Of a stretch of 48,887 nucleotides of DNA, positions 16,769 through 24,836 are shown one piece after another. A program made the position numbers and the translations under genes. This stretch comes from an uncultured Odoribacter sp. (GTDB lineage Bacteria; Bacteroidota; Bacteroidia; Bacteroidales; Marinifilaceae): contig CALUKF010000019.1 of NCBI GenBank assembly GCA_944321145.1, forward strand, positions 1 to 48,887, read 5' to 3'. The notes below the pieces were generated by a model that ran no database searches, was not told the origin of the DNA, and worked only from the letters and a program-made list of their open reading frames with translations. How positions within the stretch are numbered: position 1 is the first letter of the stretch; every line of letters starts with the position of its first letter.

Positions 16769-17291
16769 GTCCCAAATACTCCTTTACTTTTCGTTTTAAT
16801 ATTTCCCGCGCTCGTGCTAAATTCGACTTGGAGGTTCCTTCTGTTATCCCCAGCTTGTTGGCGATATCTTTATGCGTCATGTCTTCCATTACGTACAGAT
16901 TGAATACCATCCGATATTTTTCCGGCAATTCCTGAATGAATCTTTCCAATACATTCATAGGAATTTCTACATCTTCTTCAATATCTGTATCTTCTGTGTC
17001 TGGCAATTCATCCATCAACAAAAGAGGTTGCTCTTTCCGATGCTTTTCCAAAGACATGTTGATAAAAATCCGTTTCATCCATCCTTCAAAAGAACCCTTT
17101 CCGCTGTATTGCTTAATAGAATCAAATACTTTTATAAATCCGTCCTGCAGCGTGTCTTCCGCGTCCATGCGGTTCTGCGAGTAACGGAGGCAAATGGCAA
17201 ACATTTTGGCAGAATACATCTTGTATAGCTTTTCTGCCGCTCTGTTATCGCCTTTCTTGCACTGATCTATTATTTGCTCTAAATTGCACAT
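16758..17291 (-). CDS. ECF-type RNA polymerase sigma factor
   Basis: A 177-residue sigma-70 family protein with region 2 (about 20-85, LYKMYSAKMFAICLRYSQN, then DAEDTLQDGFIKVF) and region 4 (about 115-170, LPEKYRMVFNLYVMEDMTH, DIANKLGITEGTSKSNLARA). There is no region 1 or 3, which defines the ECF group. Between the two regions sits a very acidic linker (DELPDTEDTDIEEDVE). It is translationally coupled by overlap to the membrane/barrel protein, the likely partner that holds it inactive. An inverted repeat GACGCAA-N14-TTGCGTC lies just upstream (17308-17335). The regulon cannot be read from this window. Confidence 0.93.
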   Translation of the reverse strand: MCNLEQIIDQCKKGDNRAAEKLYKMYSAKMFAICLRYSQNRMDAEDTLQDGFIKVFDSIKQYSGKGSFEGWMKRIFINMSLEKHRKEQPLLLMDELPDTEDTDIEEDVEIPMNVLERFIQELPEKYRMVFNLYVMEDMTHKDIANKLGITEGTSKSNLARAREILKRKVKEYLGHEQ

Positions 17292-17307
17292 TAGCGTTTA
17301 TGACTAA

Positions 17308-17335
17308 GACGCAAAAAATAGTGAATAGTTGCGTC
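17308..17335. promoter_or_regulatory. Inverted repeat upstream of the ECF sigma gene
   Basis: GACGCAA (17308-17314) and TTGCGTC (17329-17335) are exact inverted copies, 14 bases apart, 17 bases before the sigma start codon. No TAnnTTTG box is present here, so this may be an ECF-type promoter recognised by the sigma factor itself, or an operator. Confidence 0.4.
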
Positions 17336-17408
17336 AAGCATGAAATAAAAAAGAGGTTCCAGATTTTTGAAAACTTAGGTTCCCAAAAATCTGGCGTGTT
17401 CTCCGCTG

Positions 17409-19190
17409 TTACTGAATGGGTTGTGTCTTCTTGGACAGCCAGGCTACTTCCTGCTCATTTAAATAAGGAGACAACTTTTCATACACCATGCGATGGTAAT
17501 GATTCAACCATTCGATTTCGTCTTTTTCCAACAAATCCCTGCACAATGCAGAGGTGTCAAAATAGCAAAGTGTCAGAGTTTCAAAACCGTACCATTTGCC
17601 AAATTCATTCTCCGCAACCGGAATGCACAAAATCATATTTTCATGCCTGATTCCGTGACTGCCCTCCCGATAAATTCCGGGCTCGTTGGATGTAACCATC
17701 CCCGGTAGCAATGCCTGGTCTTTCAAATCTTGCCGAATCGACTGCGGTCCCTCGTGGACGTTTAAGAAAAATCCAATGCCATGCCCTGTGCCATGTCCGA
17801 AATTTCTGTACGTTTGCCACATGGGTTGCCGTGCAATGGCATCTATATTGCATCCGCGCGTACCTTCCGGGAAAATAGCCCGACTCAAAGCAATCATACC
17901 TTTTAATACAATCGTATAGTCTTCTTTTTCTTGCTTTGTCAAGGCGCCTAAAGGCACTGTGCGTGTAATGTCGGTCGTTCCATGCGTATATTGCCCGCCG
18001 GAATCCACCAAATACAAGCCTTTTGCTTGTAGCAATGCGTCTTTTCCGGGAATTGCCGCATAATGCGGAAGGGCAGCATTCGCTCCGTATGCCGATATGT
18101 TTTCAAAACTGTCGGACACGTATCCTTCATTGGCTGAACGGAATGCAGTCAGTTGTTCAGAAACAGCGCACTCTGTCAGCGATTTGTTCAAGTTTTCTTC
18201 CAACCAATAAAAGAATTTTGTCATCGCGACTCCATCTTTAATACAAGCCTGGCGAAAGCCGGCGATTTCTGTCTCATTCTTTATAGCTTTTGCCTGTATA
18301 ATGGGAGAAGTCGTGTTTTGAGTCTTGAAGCGGGAGGCGATTTTGTTATAAATAGCATAATTCAAGGTACTTGCATCCAGGCAAAAACATACATTCTGAT
18401 TATCCAGTTCTCTTAAAAAGAGCGATATATGATGATAATCTTGAATTTCTACTCCCTCCTGAAGCAATTGCTCTCTCGTTTCCTTGGAAACTTTTGTGCG
18501 CTTGACAAATAACCACGCTTTTTCCTTTCCTACAATGGCATAACTAATGGCAACAGGGTTAAAAGCAATATCATGGCTTCGAATATTGTAAAGCCATGCA
18601 ATTTCATCCAAGGCACTGAAAATGAAATAATCGGCTTGCCTGTCATTTAAAATACGCCGCACCATGTCGATTTTCTCGGCAACAGACTGACCGGTTGTTT
18701 CTTTGGGTATTATATATAAAGGTGTATCAGGCAATGCTGGACGGTCATGCCAAATGTCTCCCAATAAATCAGGGAGTTCAATTATCCGTGAACCCGTTTT
18801 TTCTAACAATTGCTTTAAGTGCTGCATTTCAGCAACCGAAATACAAAAACTGTCTAATCCGACAGCGCTTCCTGTAGGAAGGGTAGAAGCTAACCATTCC
18901 GGATAGTCTACGGCTCCCGGTATTCTCAATTTATGCAACTGAATGCCTGTGTCTTTCAACTGTTGTTCGGCTTGAATAAAGTAGCGGGTGTCTGTCCACA
19001 ATCCTGCTTCTTCTTTTGTGACCACCACAGTTCCAAACGAACCGGTAAAGCCGGAAATCCATTCCCGTTGTTTCCAAGCAGCCGGGAGATATTCGCTGTT
19101 GTGAGGATCTGTACCTGACACGATGTAGGCATCCAGATGCTCCCGTTTCATCCTGTTTCTGAGCTGTGATAATTTTTCTACGATAGTCAT
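17409..19190 (-). CDS. pepP: M24-family Xaa-Pro aminopeptidase (aminopeptidase P)
   Basis: Removes N-terminal residues that precede proline. The 593-residue size fits the long, three-domain form with two creatinase-like N domains (about 1-310) and the pita-bread catalytic domain (about 311-530), plus a C-terminal tail. Metal ligands are visible: two Asp in VDSGGQYTHGTTDITRT, His in GHGTGHGIGFFLNVHEG, and Glu in VTSNEPGIYREG and in HENMIL. There is no signal peptide, so it is cytoplasmic. A -7 box TACATTTG (19213-19220) and a TTACA-N2-TGTAA site (19258-19269) precede it, linking it to the nearby XRE regulator. The symbol is used in the broad sense. Confidence 0.9.
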   Translation of the reverse strand: MTIVEKLSQLRNRMKREHLDAYIVSGTDPHNSEYLPAAWKQREWISGFTGSFGTVVVTKEEAGLWTDTRYFIQAEQQLKDTGIQLHKLRIPGAVDYPEWLASTLPTGSAVGLDSFCISVAEMQHLKQLLEKTGSRIIELPDLLGDIWHDRPALPDTPLYIIPKETTGQSVAEKIDMVRRILNDRQADYFIFSALDEIAWLYNIRSHDIAFNPVAISYAIVGKEKAWLFVKRTKVSKETREQLLQEGVEIQDYHHISLFLRELDNQNVCFCLDASTLNYAIYNKIASRFKTQNTTSPIIQAKAIKNETEIAGFRQACIKDGVAMTKFFYWLEENLNKSLTECAVSEQLTAFRSANEGYVSDSFENISAYGANAALPHYAAIPGKDALLQAKGLYLVDSGGQYTHGTTDITRTVPLGALTKQEKEDYTIVLKGMIALSRAIFPEGTRGCNIDAIARQPMWQTYRNFGHGTGHGIGFFLNVHEGPQSIRQDLKDQALLPGMVTSNEPGIYREGSHGIRHENMILCIPVAENEFGKWYGFETLTLCYFDTSALCRDLLEKDEIEWLNHYHRMVYEKLSPYLNEQEVAWLSKKTQPIQ

Positions 19191-19212
19191 GATATTCGTT
19201 TTTAATTTTGAC

Positions 19213-19220
19213 CAAATGTA
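19213..19220 (-). promoter_or_regulatory. -7 box of the pepP promoter
   Basis: The minus strand reads TACATTTG, matching TAnnTTTG, 22 bases before the pepP ATG. It resembles the half of the nearby palindromes that holds the XRE gene's own -7 box. Confidence 0.55.
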
Positions 19221-19257
19221 CAGAGAATTTGCGAGAAAAAGAAATAGTTTTATGAAA

Positions 19258-19269
19258 TTACATTTGTAA
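19258..19269. promoter_or_regulatory. Palindromic operator-like site 1 (pepP side)
   Basis: TTACATTTGTAA, an inverted repeat of TTACA around two bases. It lies about 68 bases upstream of the pepP start codon, roughly 40 bases above its -7 box. It is the only copy on this side of the 515-base spacer. Confidence 0.6.
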
Positions 19270-19619
19270 TGTTTTGATGCAATAAGAGGGATGATTTGAT
19301 ACCTGTTTCAAACATGCGCGAGGGTATTTTTGCTTTTTAGGAACTTTGGAGTGTTACATAAATTAATACATGCAAATTTACAATGTATAACATGATATAT
19401 ATTAGTTGTTTGGATTGATATATATAAAGCTTGACTTTTATATGAATCGTACTAAAATAGCCCCCATAGCTAATTTTACTGATTTTTCATGTTAAATGAA
19501 GTGTTTAATTCAAAGATTTCCATGGTTATAAACGTCATTATATATATTGAAGATACAAATAGTTGAAGAGCATTTTGAATATAAGGAGGCGAATCATAAA
19601 ATATCATCATACCGAGCGA

Positions 19620-19631
19620 TTACAAGTGTAA
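19620..19631. promoter_or_regulatory. Palindromic operator-like site 2
   Basis: TTACAAGTGTAA, same pattern as the other three sites, 23 bases before site 3. The AT-rich spacer 19270-19619 between sites 1 and 2 contains no gene that I can support, only degenerate versions such as TTACAATGTATAA near 19378. Confidence 0.6.
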
Positions 19632-19642
19632 TTATACATGTA

Positions 19643-19654
19643 TTACAAATGTAA
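19643..19654. promoter_or_regulatory. Palindromic operator-like site 3
   Basis: TTACAAATGTAA, immediately upstream of the TTG -33 element of the XRE promoter. The gap 19634-19643 between sites 2 and 3 is itself a perfect palindrome, ATACATGTAT. Confidence 0.65.
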
Positions 19655-19655
19655 C

Positions 19656-19686
19656 TTGTTTTTTCTTCTCGATTTAATTACATTTG
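19656..19686 (+). promoter_or_regulatory. Promoter of the XRE regulator gene
   Basis: A -33 TTG (19656-19658) and a -7 TACATTTG (19679-19686) stand 20 bases apart. The -7 box lies wholly inside operator-like site 4, so binding there would block transcription. Confidence 0.6.
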
Positions 19687-19689
19687 TAA
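19678..19689. promoter_or_regulatory. Palindromic operator-like site 4, over the -7 box
   Basis: TTACATTTGTAA, identical to site 1, 16 bases before the XRE start codon. It contains the -7 box, the usual layout for an autorepressor. Confidence 0.65.
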
Positions 19690-19705
19690 CGTAATACATG
19701 ACGAT

Positions 19706-20125
19706 ATGCAAGAGAGATTTAAACAACTATTGAAAGAAAAGAATCTAACTGCTGCCCGTTTTGCCGAATTGATTCAGGTGAACGCCTCAGCCATGTCCCA
19801 TATTTTGAATGGACGCAATAAACCCGGATTCGACGTTTTGGAAAAAATTGTCCAAGCTTTTCCAGACGTAAATTTGAATTGGTTAATTTCGGGACAAGGA
19901 AATATTTATAATAGCGTTCCTCAAAACACTAACTTGCCAGAAAGGGATAAACAGGAAAACATGCCATCTATACCTCCCTCGCTCCAACCTTCGCAAGGAA
20001 ATAATCCTTCGTCTGTTTTGTCATTGGAAAACGTTCCTAAAAAAATAAAGCGGATAATCCTTTTCTTCGATAACGGTACTTTCGAAATTTATGAGAATGG
20101 AATGCCGGTTCAATCTTCTGAATGA
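19706..20125 (+). CDS. XRE-family helix-turn-helix transcription regulator
   Basis: A 139-residue protein with an N-terminal HTH_3 domain (about 1-65). LTAARFAELIQVNASAMSHI forms the helix-turn-helix, followed by LNGRNKPGFDVLEKI and NLNWLISGQGNIY, as in Cro/C1-type DNA-binding proteins. A Pro/Ser/Asn-rich linker (about 70-112) leads to a short C-terminal strand-rich segment (KRIILFFDNGTFEIYENG) that could dimerise or bind a ligand. There is no protease or phage-repressor cleavage site. Four palindromes TTACA-N2-TGTAA lie in its upstream spacer, one over its own -7 box, so autoregulation is likely, with pepP as a second target. It is not linked to phage genes here. Confidence 0.88.
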   Translation: MQERFKQLLKEKNLTAARFAELIQVNASAMSHILNGRNKPGFDVLEKIVQAFPDVNLNWLISGQGNIYNSVPQNTNLPERDKQENMPSIPPSLQPSQGNNPSSVLSLENVPKKIKRIILFFDNGTFEIYENGMPVQSSE

Positions 20126-20172
20126 TGTAGTAAATGCAAAATGGCATATTTCCCATTGGAGAAAGATTATCC

Positions 20173-20207
20173 TGCCTTCATCGAGTTAGTTGATTTCGAT
20201 GAAGGCA
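20173..20207. terminator. Hairpin between the convergent XRE and pyrD genes
   Basis: A perfect 12-base stem, TGCCTTCATCGA (20173-20184) with its complement (20196-20207) and an 11-base loop. It sits between convergent genes and is followed by a moderate T run on the plus strand. It probably ends both transcripts. Confidence 0.75.
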
Positions 20208-20231
20208 AGACAATAGTTTTCAATATAAAGA

Positions 20232-21146
20232 TTACTTAAAAGCAGCCCCAATAATGTCCTTTACAGAATCAAAATCATTGGCAGACAGATATTCTTCTAT
20301 TCCATCAATGACTTTCATTGTTATTGTCGGGTCGATAAAATTCGCAGTTCCGATTTGAATTGCAGAAGCCCCTGCCAACAAAAATTCAATGGCATCTGTA
20401 GCCGACATAATACCTCCCAAACCCACAACCGGTATTTTTACAACTTGGGCAACTTGCCAGACCATGCGCAAAGCAATTGGTTTTACGCAGGCACCACTTA
20501 ATCCGCCGGTTATGGTACTCAATACCGGTTTACGCTTTTTAGCGTCAATCGCCATTCCGAGCAGCGTGTTGATTAAAGAGACCGAATCAGCTCCCTCAGC
20601 CTCTACGGCAAGAGCAATTTCCTGTATATTTGTCACATTGGGAGAAAGCTTGACCATTAAATGTTTATGATATACTTGCCGAACAGCTTTTACCACTTCA
20701 GCCGCAGAGGCGCACTGAGTTCCAAATGCCATGCCGCCTTCTTTGACATTGGGGCACGAGATATTCAATTCAATACCGGGAATTTGTTCCAAAGCGTTGA
20801 TTTTCTCTGCTGTAGCAACATAGTCAGCCACACAGGAACCAGAAACATTTACTAAAATGTTTGTTTGTATGTCTTTGATTTTCGGATAGATATGCTCTAT
20901 GAAATAGTCAACGCCTTTGTTTTGAAGTCCAACCGCATTCAACATGCCGGCAGGAGTTTCAGCCATTCGAGGATAAGGATTGCCTTCACGATGGTGCAAA
21001 GTAGTGCCTTTGACAATAAAGCCTCCCAAGCGGTTTAAGTCAATAAAATCCTGAAATTCGAGTCCGTATCCAAATGTACCGGAAGCGGTTAAAACGGGAT
21101 TGTTCAATGCCAATCCATTGCCGAGATTGATATTTAATGCTGCCAT
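20232..21146 (-). CDS. pyrD: Dihydroorotate dehydrogenase B, catalytic subunit
   Basis: Oxidises dihydroorotate to orotate in pyrimidine synthesis; FMN enzyme in the cytoplasm. The 304-residue barrel shows [13 protein letters not shown] at the start, [23 protein letters not shown] and the C-terminal phosphate-binding [16 protein letters not shown] and [11 protein letters not shown]. Class 1B is supported by the adjacent PyrK electron-transfer subunit, whose gene overlaps this one by 13 bases. Electrons go to NAD rather than quinone. It is the last gene of the uvrA-pyrK-pyrD run. Confidence 0.95.
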   Translation of the reverse strand: MAALNINLGNGLALNNPVLTASGTFGYGLEFQDFIDLNRLGGFIVKGTTLHHREGNPYPRMAETPAGMLNAVGLQNKGVDYFIEHIYPKIKDIQTNILVNVSGSCVADYVATAEKINALEQIPGIELNISCPNVKEGGMAFGTQCASAAEVVKAVRQVYHKHLMVKLSPNVTNIQEIALAVEAEGADSVSLINTLLGMAIDAKKRKPVLSTITGGLSGACVKPIALRMVWQVAQVVKIPVVGLGGIMSATDAIEFLLAGASAIQIGTANFIDPTITMKVIDGIEEYLSANDFDSVKDIIGAAFK

Positions 21147-21895
21147 TTTAAATCATTTATATTGAAAATTGGACCATCTGTACATACGCATTTATGCCCT
21201 TCTTTGGTATCATTCACACAACAGAGGCAAGCGCCGATGCCGCATGCCATCATGTTTTCAAGAGAAACTTCGCAATGAATATTATTAGAATAAGCATACC
21301 GTGCAACTGCTTGCATCATGGGGAGCGGACCACAACAATAGATATGGTCGAAATGCTCGTTTAAAATACTGTGTTGGGTCGGGAAGCCTTTCTCTCCACA
21401 TGAACCGTCTTCAGTTGTATAGTAGACCGTTGCATATTTTTCATATTCTTCTCTTAGAACGATGTCTTTTGCAGTTCGTGTGCCAATTAAGACAACAGGA
21501 TGGAATCCTTTTTTATTCAACACCTTTGATAAATGCAAAAGAGGTGCAATACCTACGCCTCCACCTACAAGAAGGCAACGTTCGCCAACAGGCTGCGAAA
21601 AACTATTTCCCAAAGGAAGGACAATGTTTAATGACTCTCCCGCTTGTAACTTCGAGAGTTGCTCAGTGCCTTTACCTGCTATTTTGACCAACAAATACAA
21701 CAACCCTTGGGCTTCATCTATGTCATGCACCGAAATGGGGCGGCGCAAAAATGTCGATGGAGAACCTTCAACTTTCACATTTACAAACTGTCCTGCTGCT
21801 ATTTCCGGCAATTCAGAAGAATGCAACACCAATCGGAAAGTATCGGCATTCAAAGCACGGTTTTCTTTTACAACGAAATCAATGATTTTTTTCAT
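21134..21895 (-). CDS. pyrK: Dihydroorotate dehydrogenase B, electron-transfer subunit
   Basis: Passes electrons from PyrD to NAD through FAD and a [2Fe-2S] cluster. The 253 residues contain a ferredoxin-reductase FAD domain (about 1-100, [20 protein letters not shown]), an NAD-binding domain ([17 protein letters not shown], about 107-123), and a C-terminal cluster motif with four Cys in [19 protein letters not shown] and VCTDGP. All expected elements are present. It overlaps pyrD by 13 bases and lies nine bases after uvrA. Confidence 0.95.
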   Translation of the reverse strand: MKKIIDFVVKENRALNADTFRLVLHSSELPEIAAGQFVNVKVEGSPSTFLRRPISVHDIDEAQGLLYLLVKIAGKGTEQLSKLQAGESLNIVLPLGNSFSQPVGERCLLVGGGVGIAPLLHLSKVLNKKGFHPVVLIGTRTAKDIVLREEYEKYATVYYTTEDGSCGEKGFPTQHSILNEHFDHIYCCGPLPMMQAVARYAYSNNIHCEVSLENMMACGIGACLCCVNDTKEGHKCVCTDGPIFNINDLKWQH

Positions 21896-21904
21896 ACGCT
21901 ATGT

Positions 21905-24679
21905 TTATTTCTTTTGAAGTTTCTCTTTTAAATAATGTCCGGTATAGGATTGTTCGCACTCTGCCAATTCTTCCGGCGTGCCTGCGAATACAAGATAGCC
22001 GCCATGCTCTCCACCCTCAGGTCCCAAATCAATGACATAATCCGCACATTTTATCACATCCATGTGATGCTCAATGACAATCACCGTATGACCACGGTCA
22101 ATTAAAGCGTTCAACGAATCTACGAGTTTATGGATATCGTGAAAGTGCAAGCCGGTGGTGGGCTCGTCAAAAATAAACAATGTGGGCTCAGTATTTTCTT
22201 TGCTCAAGTGATAAGCCAATTTAACCCGTTGGTTTTCACCACCACTGAGCGTACTTGACGACTGTCCTAATTTCACATACCCCAAGCCCACGTCTGCTAA
22301 TTTCTGCAATCTGTCCACAATTGTATATTCGGTATAAGAGCTTCCCTCTCTAAAAAACTCGATAGCTTGGTTTACAGTCATTTCGAGCACCTCATAAATA
22401 TTCTTGCCTCTATATTGTATTTCCAAGATATCATCTTTGAAACGCCGCCCTTTGCAGTGCTCGCATTCCAAATACACATCTGCCATAAATTGCATTTCTA
22501 CCTTGATAACTCCCTCTCCTTGACATTCTTCACAACGTCCTCCGGGAACGTTAAAAGAAAAATGTGAGGGCTTGAATCCCTGCAGCCGGGCAGCTTGTGT
22601 ATCAGCAAACAATTTGCGGATATCGTCCCATACTTTCAGATAAGTGGCAGGATTTGAGCGGGTTGATTTGCCAATCGGGTTTTGGTCAATAAACTCAACC
22701 TCTTTGATATAGCGCAAGTCGCCTGTGATTTGGTTGTAACTGCCGATGTAATCCGGTGTACCGCCAAACATTTTTCGCAAAGCGGGCACTAAAATTGTCT
22801 TAATCAACGTGCTTTTTCCCGAACCGCTAACGCCGGTAACTGCTGTCATGACTTTTAGGGGGAAGTCTATCGTCAGGTTTTTCAAATTGTTTTCAGTCGC
22901 GCCGCTCAGGGTGATTTTTTTCTTCCATTCGCGTCTTTTCTTGGGAACGGCAATGTATTGCTTCCCTGATAGATAGTCAGATGTCAGTGTGTTTGCTGCT
23001 TTCAGTTGTTCCAGATTTCCTTGGAATACCACTTCGCCACCTGCGTATCCTGCCAATGGACCGATGTCAATGACTTCATCGGCTGCTTTTATAATATCTT
23101 CATCATGCTCGACAACGACAACGGTATTGCCTAAATCTCTCAATTTCAACAATACTTGTATCAATTGGTTGGTGTCGCGAGAATGCAATCCAATGCTGGG
23201 TTCGTCCAAAATATACAAAGACCCTACCAACGCAGACCCTAAAGAAGTCGCCAGATTGATGCGCTGGGATTCCCCGCCGGACAAGGTTGAGGACAAGCGG
23301 TTCAAGGTCAAATACCCCAAACCGACCTCTAAAAGAAACTCCAGCCGGTTTTGAATTTCAGGCAAAATCCTTTCCGCCACCTTTGCCTGATATGTATTTA
23401 ATTGCAGGTTGTCGAAGAATGCCTTCAATTCGCTGATGGGCATTTCCACCAACTCGGTAATTGACTTCCCGCAGATTTTGACATAAGAAGCTTCCGGCTT
23501 CAGGCGAGTGCCATGGCAATCGGGACAGATTGTTTTGCCTGTATACCGGGCAATCATAACCCGGTTTTGTATTTTGTACTTCTTTGACTCCAAGTAAGTA
23601 AAGAAGTCATTAATGCCGGCAAAATGGGAACAGCCATTCCACAACAAGTTCTTTTCGGCAGGCTTCAACTCGTAATAAGGGGTATGTACCGGAAAATTCA
23701 CCTTGTGTGCATTGCGGAGCAAGTCTTTTTTCCATTCGCTCATCTTTTCACCGCGCCAGCACATCACCGCATCTTCGTAAACGCTGAGCGACTTGTTAGG
23801 TATCACCAAATTCTCATCAATGCCCAATATTTTACCATAACCTTCACAACGAGGGCAAGCACCTATGGGGGAATTGAAGCTAAACATATTTACGGAAGGC
23901 TCACTGAAAGCCACCCCGTTCTCCTCAAAGCGGTTGGAAAATGAGTGTACAGTCCCGTCGATTTCAATAAAACATTGCCCTTCGCCTTCGTAGAAAGCCG
24001 TTTCCACTGATTCAGCAATCCGTGAAATTGTGTCCGGCTCTTGGTTTACTTGCAGGCGGTTGACCACCAAATAAACCTCGCCTTCAAGCGGCAATTCCTG
24101 TGTGCCTTCAACAATATCATCAATGCGCAGATACCCCTCCATTGTTTTCACACGGATAAAGCCTTGGCTGAAATACATTTTCAAGGTATCTACATCGCGC
24201 AGGTCTTTCTCTTCCGGTAGTGCAAGAATCACCGCCGTCTTGCCTTCATGCTCTAAAACAAAACGGACAATATCATCAACATGGTCTCTTTTCACCTCCT
24301 TCCCGGTGGTTGGAGAAAAAGTTTGCCCAGCCCGTGCGTACAACAGTTTCAGGTAATCATATATCTCAGTGGAAGTGCCGACCGTAGAACGTGGATTGGA
24401 GCTGGTGACCCTTTGCTCTATGGCAATGGCAGGCGGTATGCCTTTGATAGAGTCACATTCCGGTTTATTCAAGCGTCCTAAAAACTGGCGGGCATAAGCC
24501 GACAGGCTTTCCACATAGCGCCTTTGCCCTTCTGCATACAGCGTGTCGAACGCCAATGAAGACTTGCCGCTTCCCGAAACGCCCGTAATGACAATGAATT
24601 TGTTTAGTTCGATATTCAAATCGATATTCTTCAAATTGTGCACTCGGACACCTTTCAACTCAATATATTGTTCCTCCAT
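21905..24679 (-). CDS. uvrA: Excinuclease ABC subunit A
   Basis: DNA-damage recognition ATPase of nucleotide excision repair. It has 924 residues with two ABC modules: Walker A GVSGSGKSSLAFDTL (about 34-48) and GVSGSGKSTLIKTIL (about 640). Both signature motifs are seen (LSGGESQRINLA and LSGGENQRVKLA), as are the Zn-binding Cys motifs (CPRCEGYGKI; CEECQGEGV with CEHCKGRRF). It is the first gene before pyrK and pyrD, an unrelated pathway, and is divergent from the polyferredoxin gene. The promoter is at 24705-24712. Confidence 0.97.
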   Translation of the reverse strand: MEEQYIELKGVRVHNLKNIDLNIELNKFIVITGVSGSGKSSLAFDTLYAEGQRRYVESLSAYARQFLGRLNKPECDSIKGIPPAIAIEQRVTSSNPRSTVGTSTEIYDYLKLLYARAGQTFSPTTGKEVKRDHVDDIVRFVLEHEGKTAVILALPEEKDLRDVDTLKMYFSQGFIRVKTMEGYLRIDDIVEGTQELPLEGEVYLVVNRLQVNQEPDTISRIAESVETAFYEGEGQCFIEIDGTVHSFSNRFEENGVAFSEPSVNMFSFNSPIGACPRCEGYGKILGIDENLVIPNKSLSVYEDAVMCWRGEKMSEWKKDLLRNAHKVNFPVHTPYYELKPAEKNLLWNGCSHFAGINDFFTYLESKKYKIQNRVMIARYTGKTICPDCHGTRLKPEASYVKICGKSITELVEMPISELKAFFDNLQLNTYQAKVAERILPEIQNRLEFLLEVGLGYLTLNRLSSTLSGGESQRINLATSLGSALVGSLYILDEPSIGLHSRDTNQLIQVLLKLRDLGNTVVVVEHDEDIIKAADEVIDIGPLAGYAGGEVVFQGNLEQLKAANTLTSDYLSGKQYIAVPKKRREWKKKITLSGATENNLKNLTIDFPLKVMTAVTGVSGSGKSTLIKTILVPALRKMFGGTPDYIGSYNQITGDLRYIKEVEFIDQNPIGKSTRSNPATYLKVWDDIRKLFADTQAARLQGFKPSHFSFNVPGGRCEECQGEGVIKVEMQFMADVYLECEHCKGRRFKDDILEIQYRGKNIYEVLEMTVNQAIEFFREGSSYTEYTIVDRLQKLADVGLGYVKLGQSSSTLSGGENQRVKLAYHLSKENTEPTLFIFDEPTTGLHFHDIHKLVDSLNALIDRGHTVIVIEHHMDVIKCADYVIDLGPEGGEHGGYLVFAGTPEELAECEQSYTGHYLKEKLQKK

Positions 24680-24704
24680 AGAATTTCTGTTCCTTTTCAG
24701 AAGA

Positions 24705-24712
24705 CAAAGGTA
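24705..24712 (-). promoter_or_regulatory. -7 box of the uvrA-pyrK-pyrD promoter
   Basis: The minus strand reads TACCTTTG, a perfect TAnnTTTG, 26 bases before the uvrA ATG. Confidence 0.6.
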
Positions 24713-24761
24713 ATGAAAAAAACAATCCGTAAAATAGGTAGCATTATCGGTAATTTATATA

Positions 24762-24791
24762 TTTGGCTTTCCGGCATTCTTTGTATCTTTG
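24762..24791 (+). promoter_or_regulatory. Promoter of the polyferredoxin gene
   Basis: A -33 TTTG (24762-24765) and a -7 TATCTTTG (24784-24791) stand 18 bases apart. This rules out the in-frame TTG at 24789 as a start codon and favours the ATG at 24837. Confidence 0.7.
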
Positions 24792-24836
24792 TACCAAACA
24801 AAACGGATAACAAACAGATACAAATCATTACTATTT

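Noticed and set aside
19191-19705. Missing small gene in the AT-rich spacer
   Set aside because: No open frame of reasonable length with a start and promoter was seen. The region is explained by operator sites and promoters.
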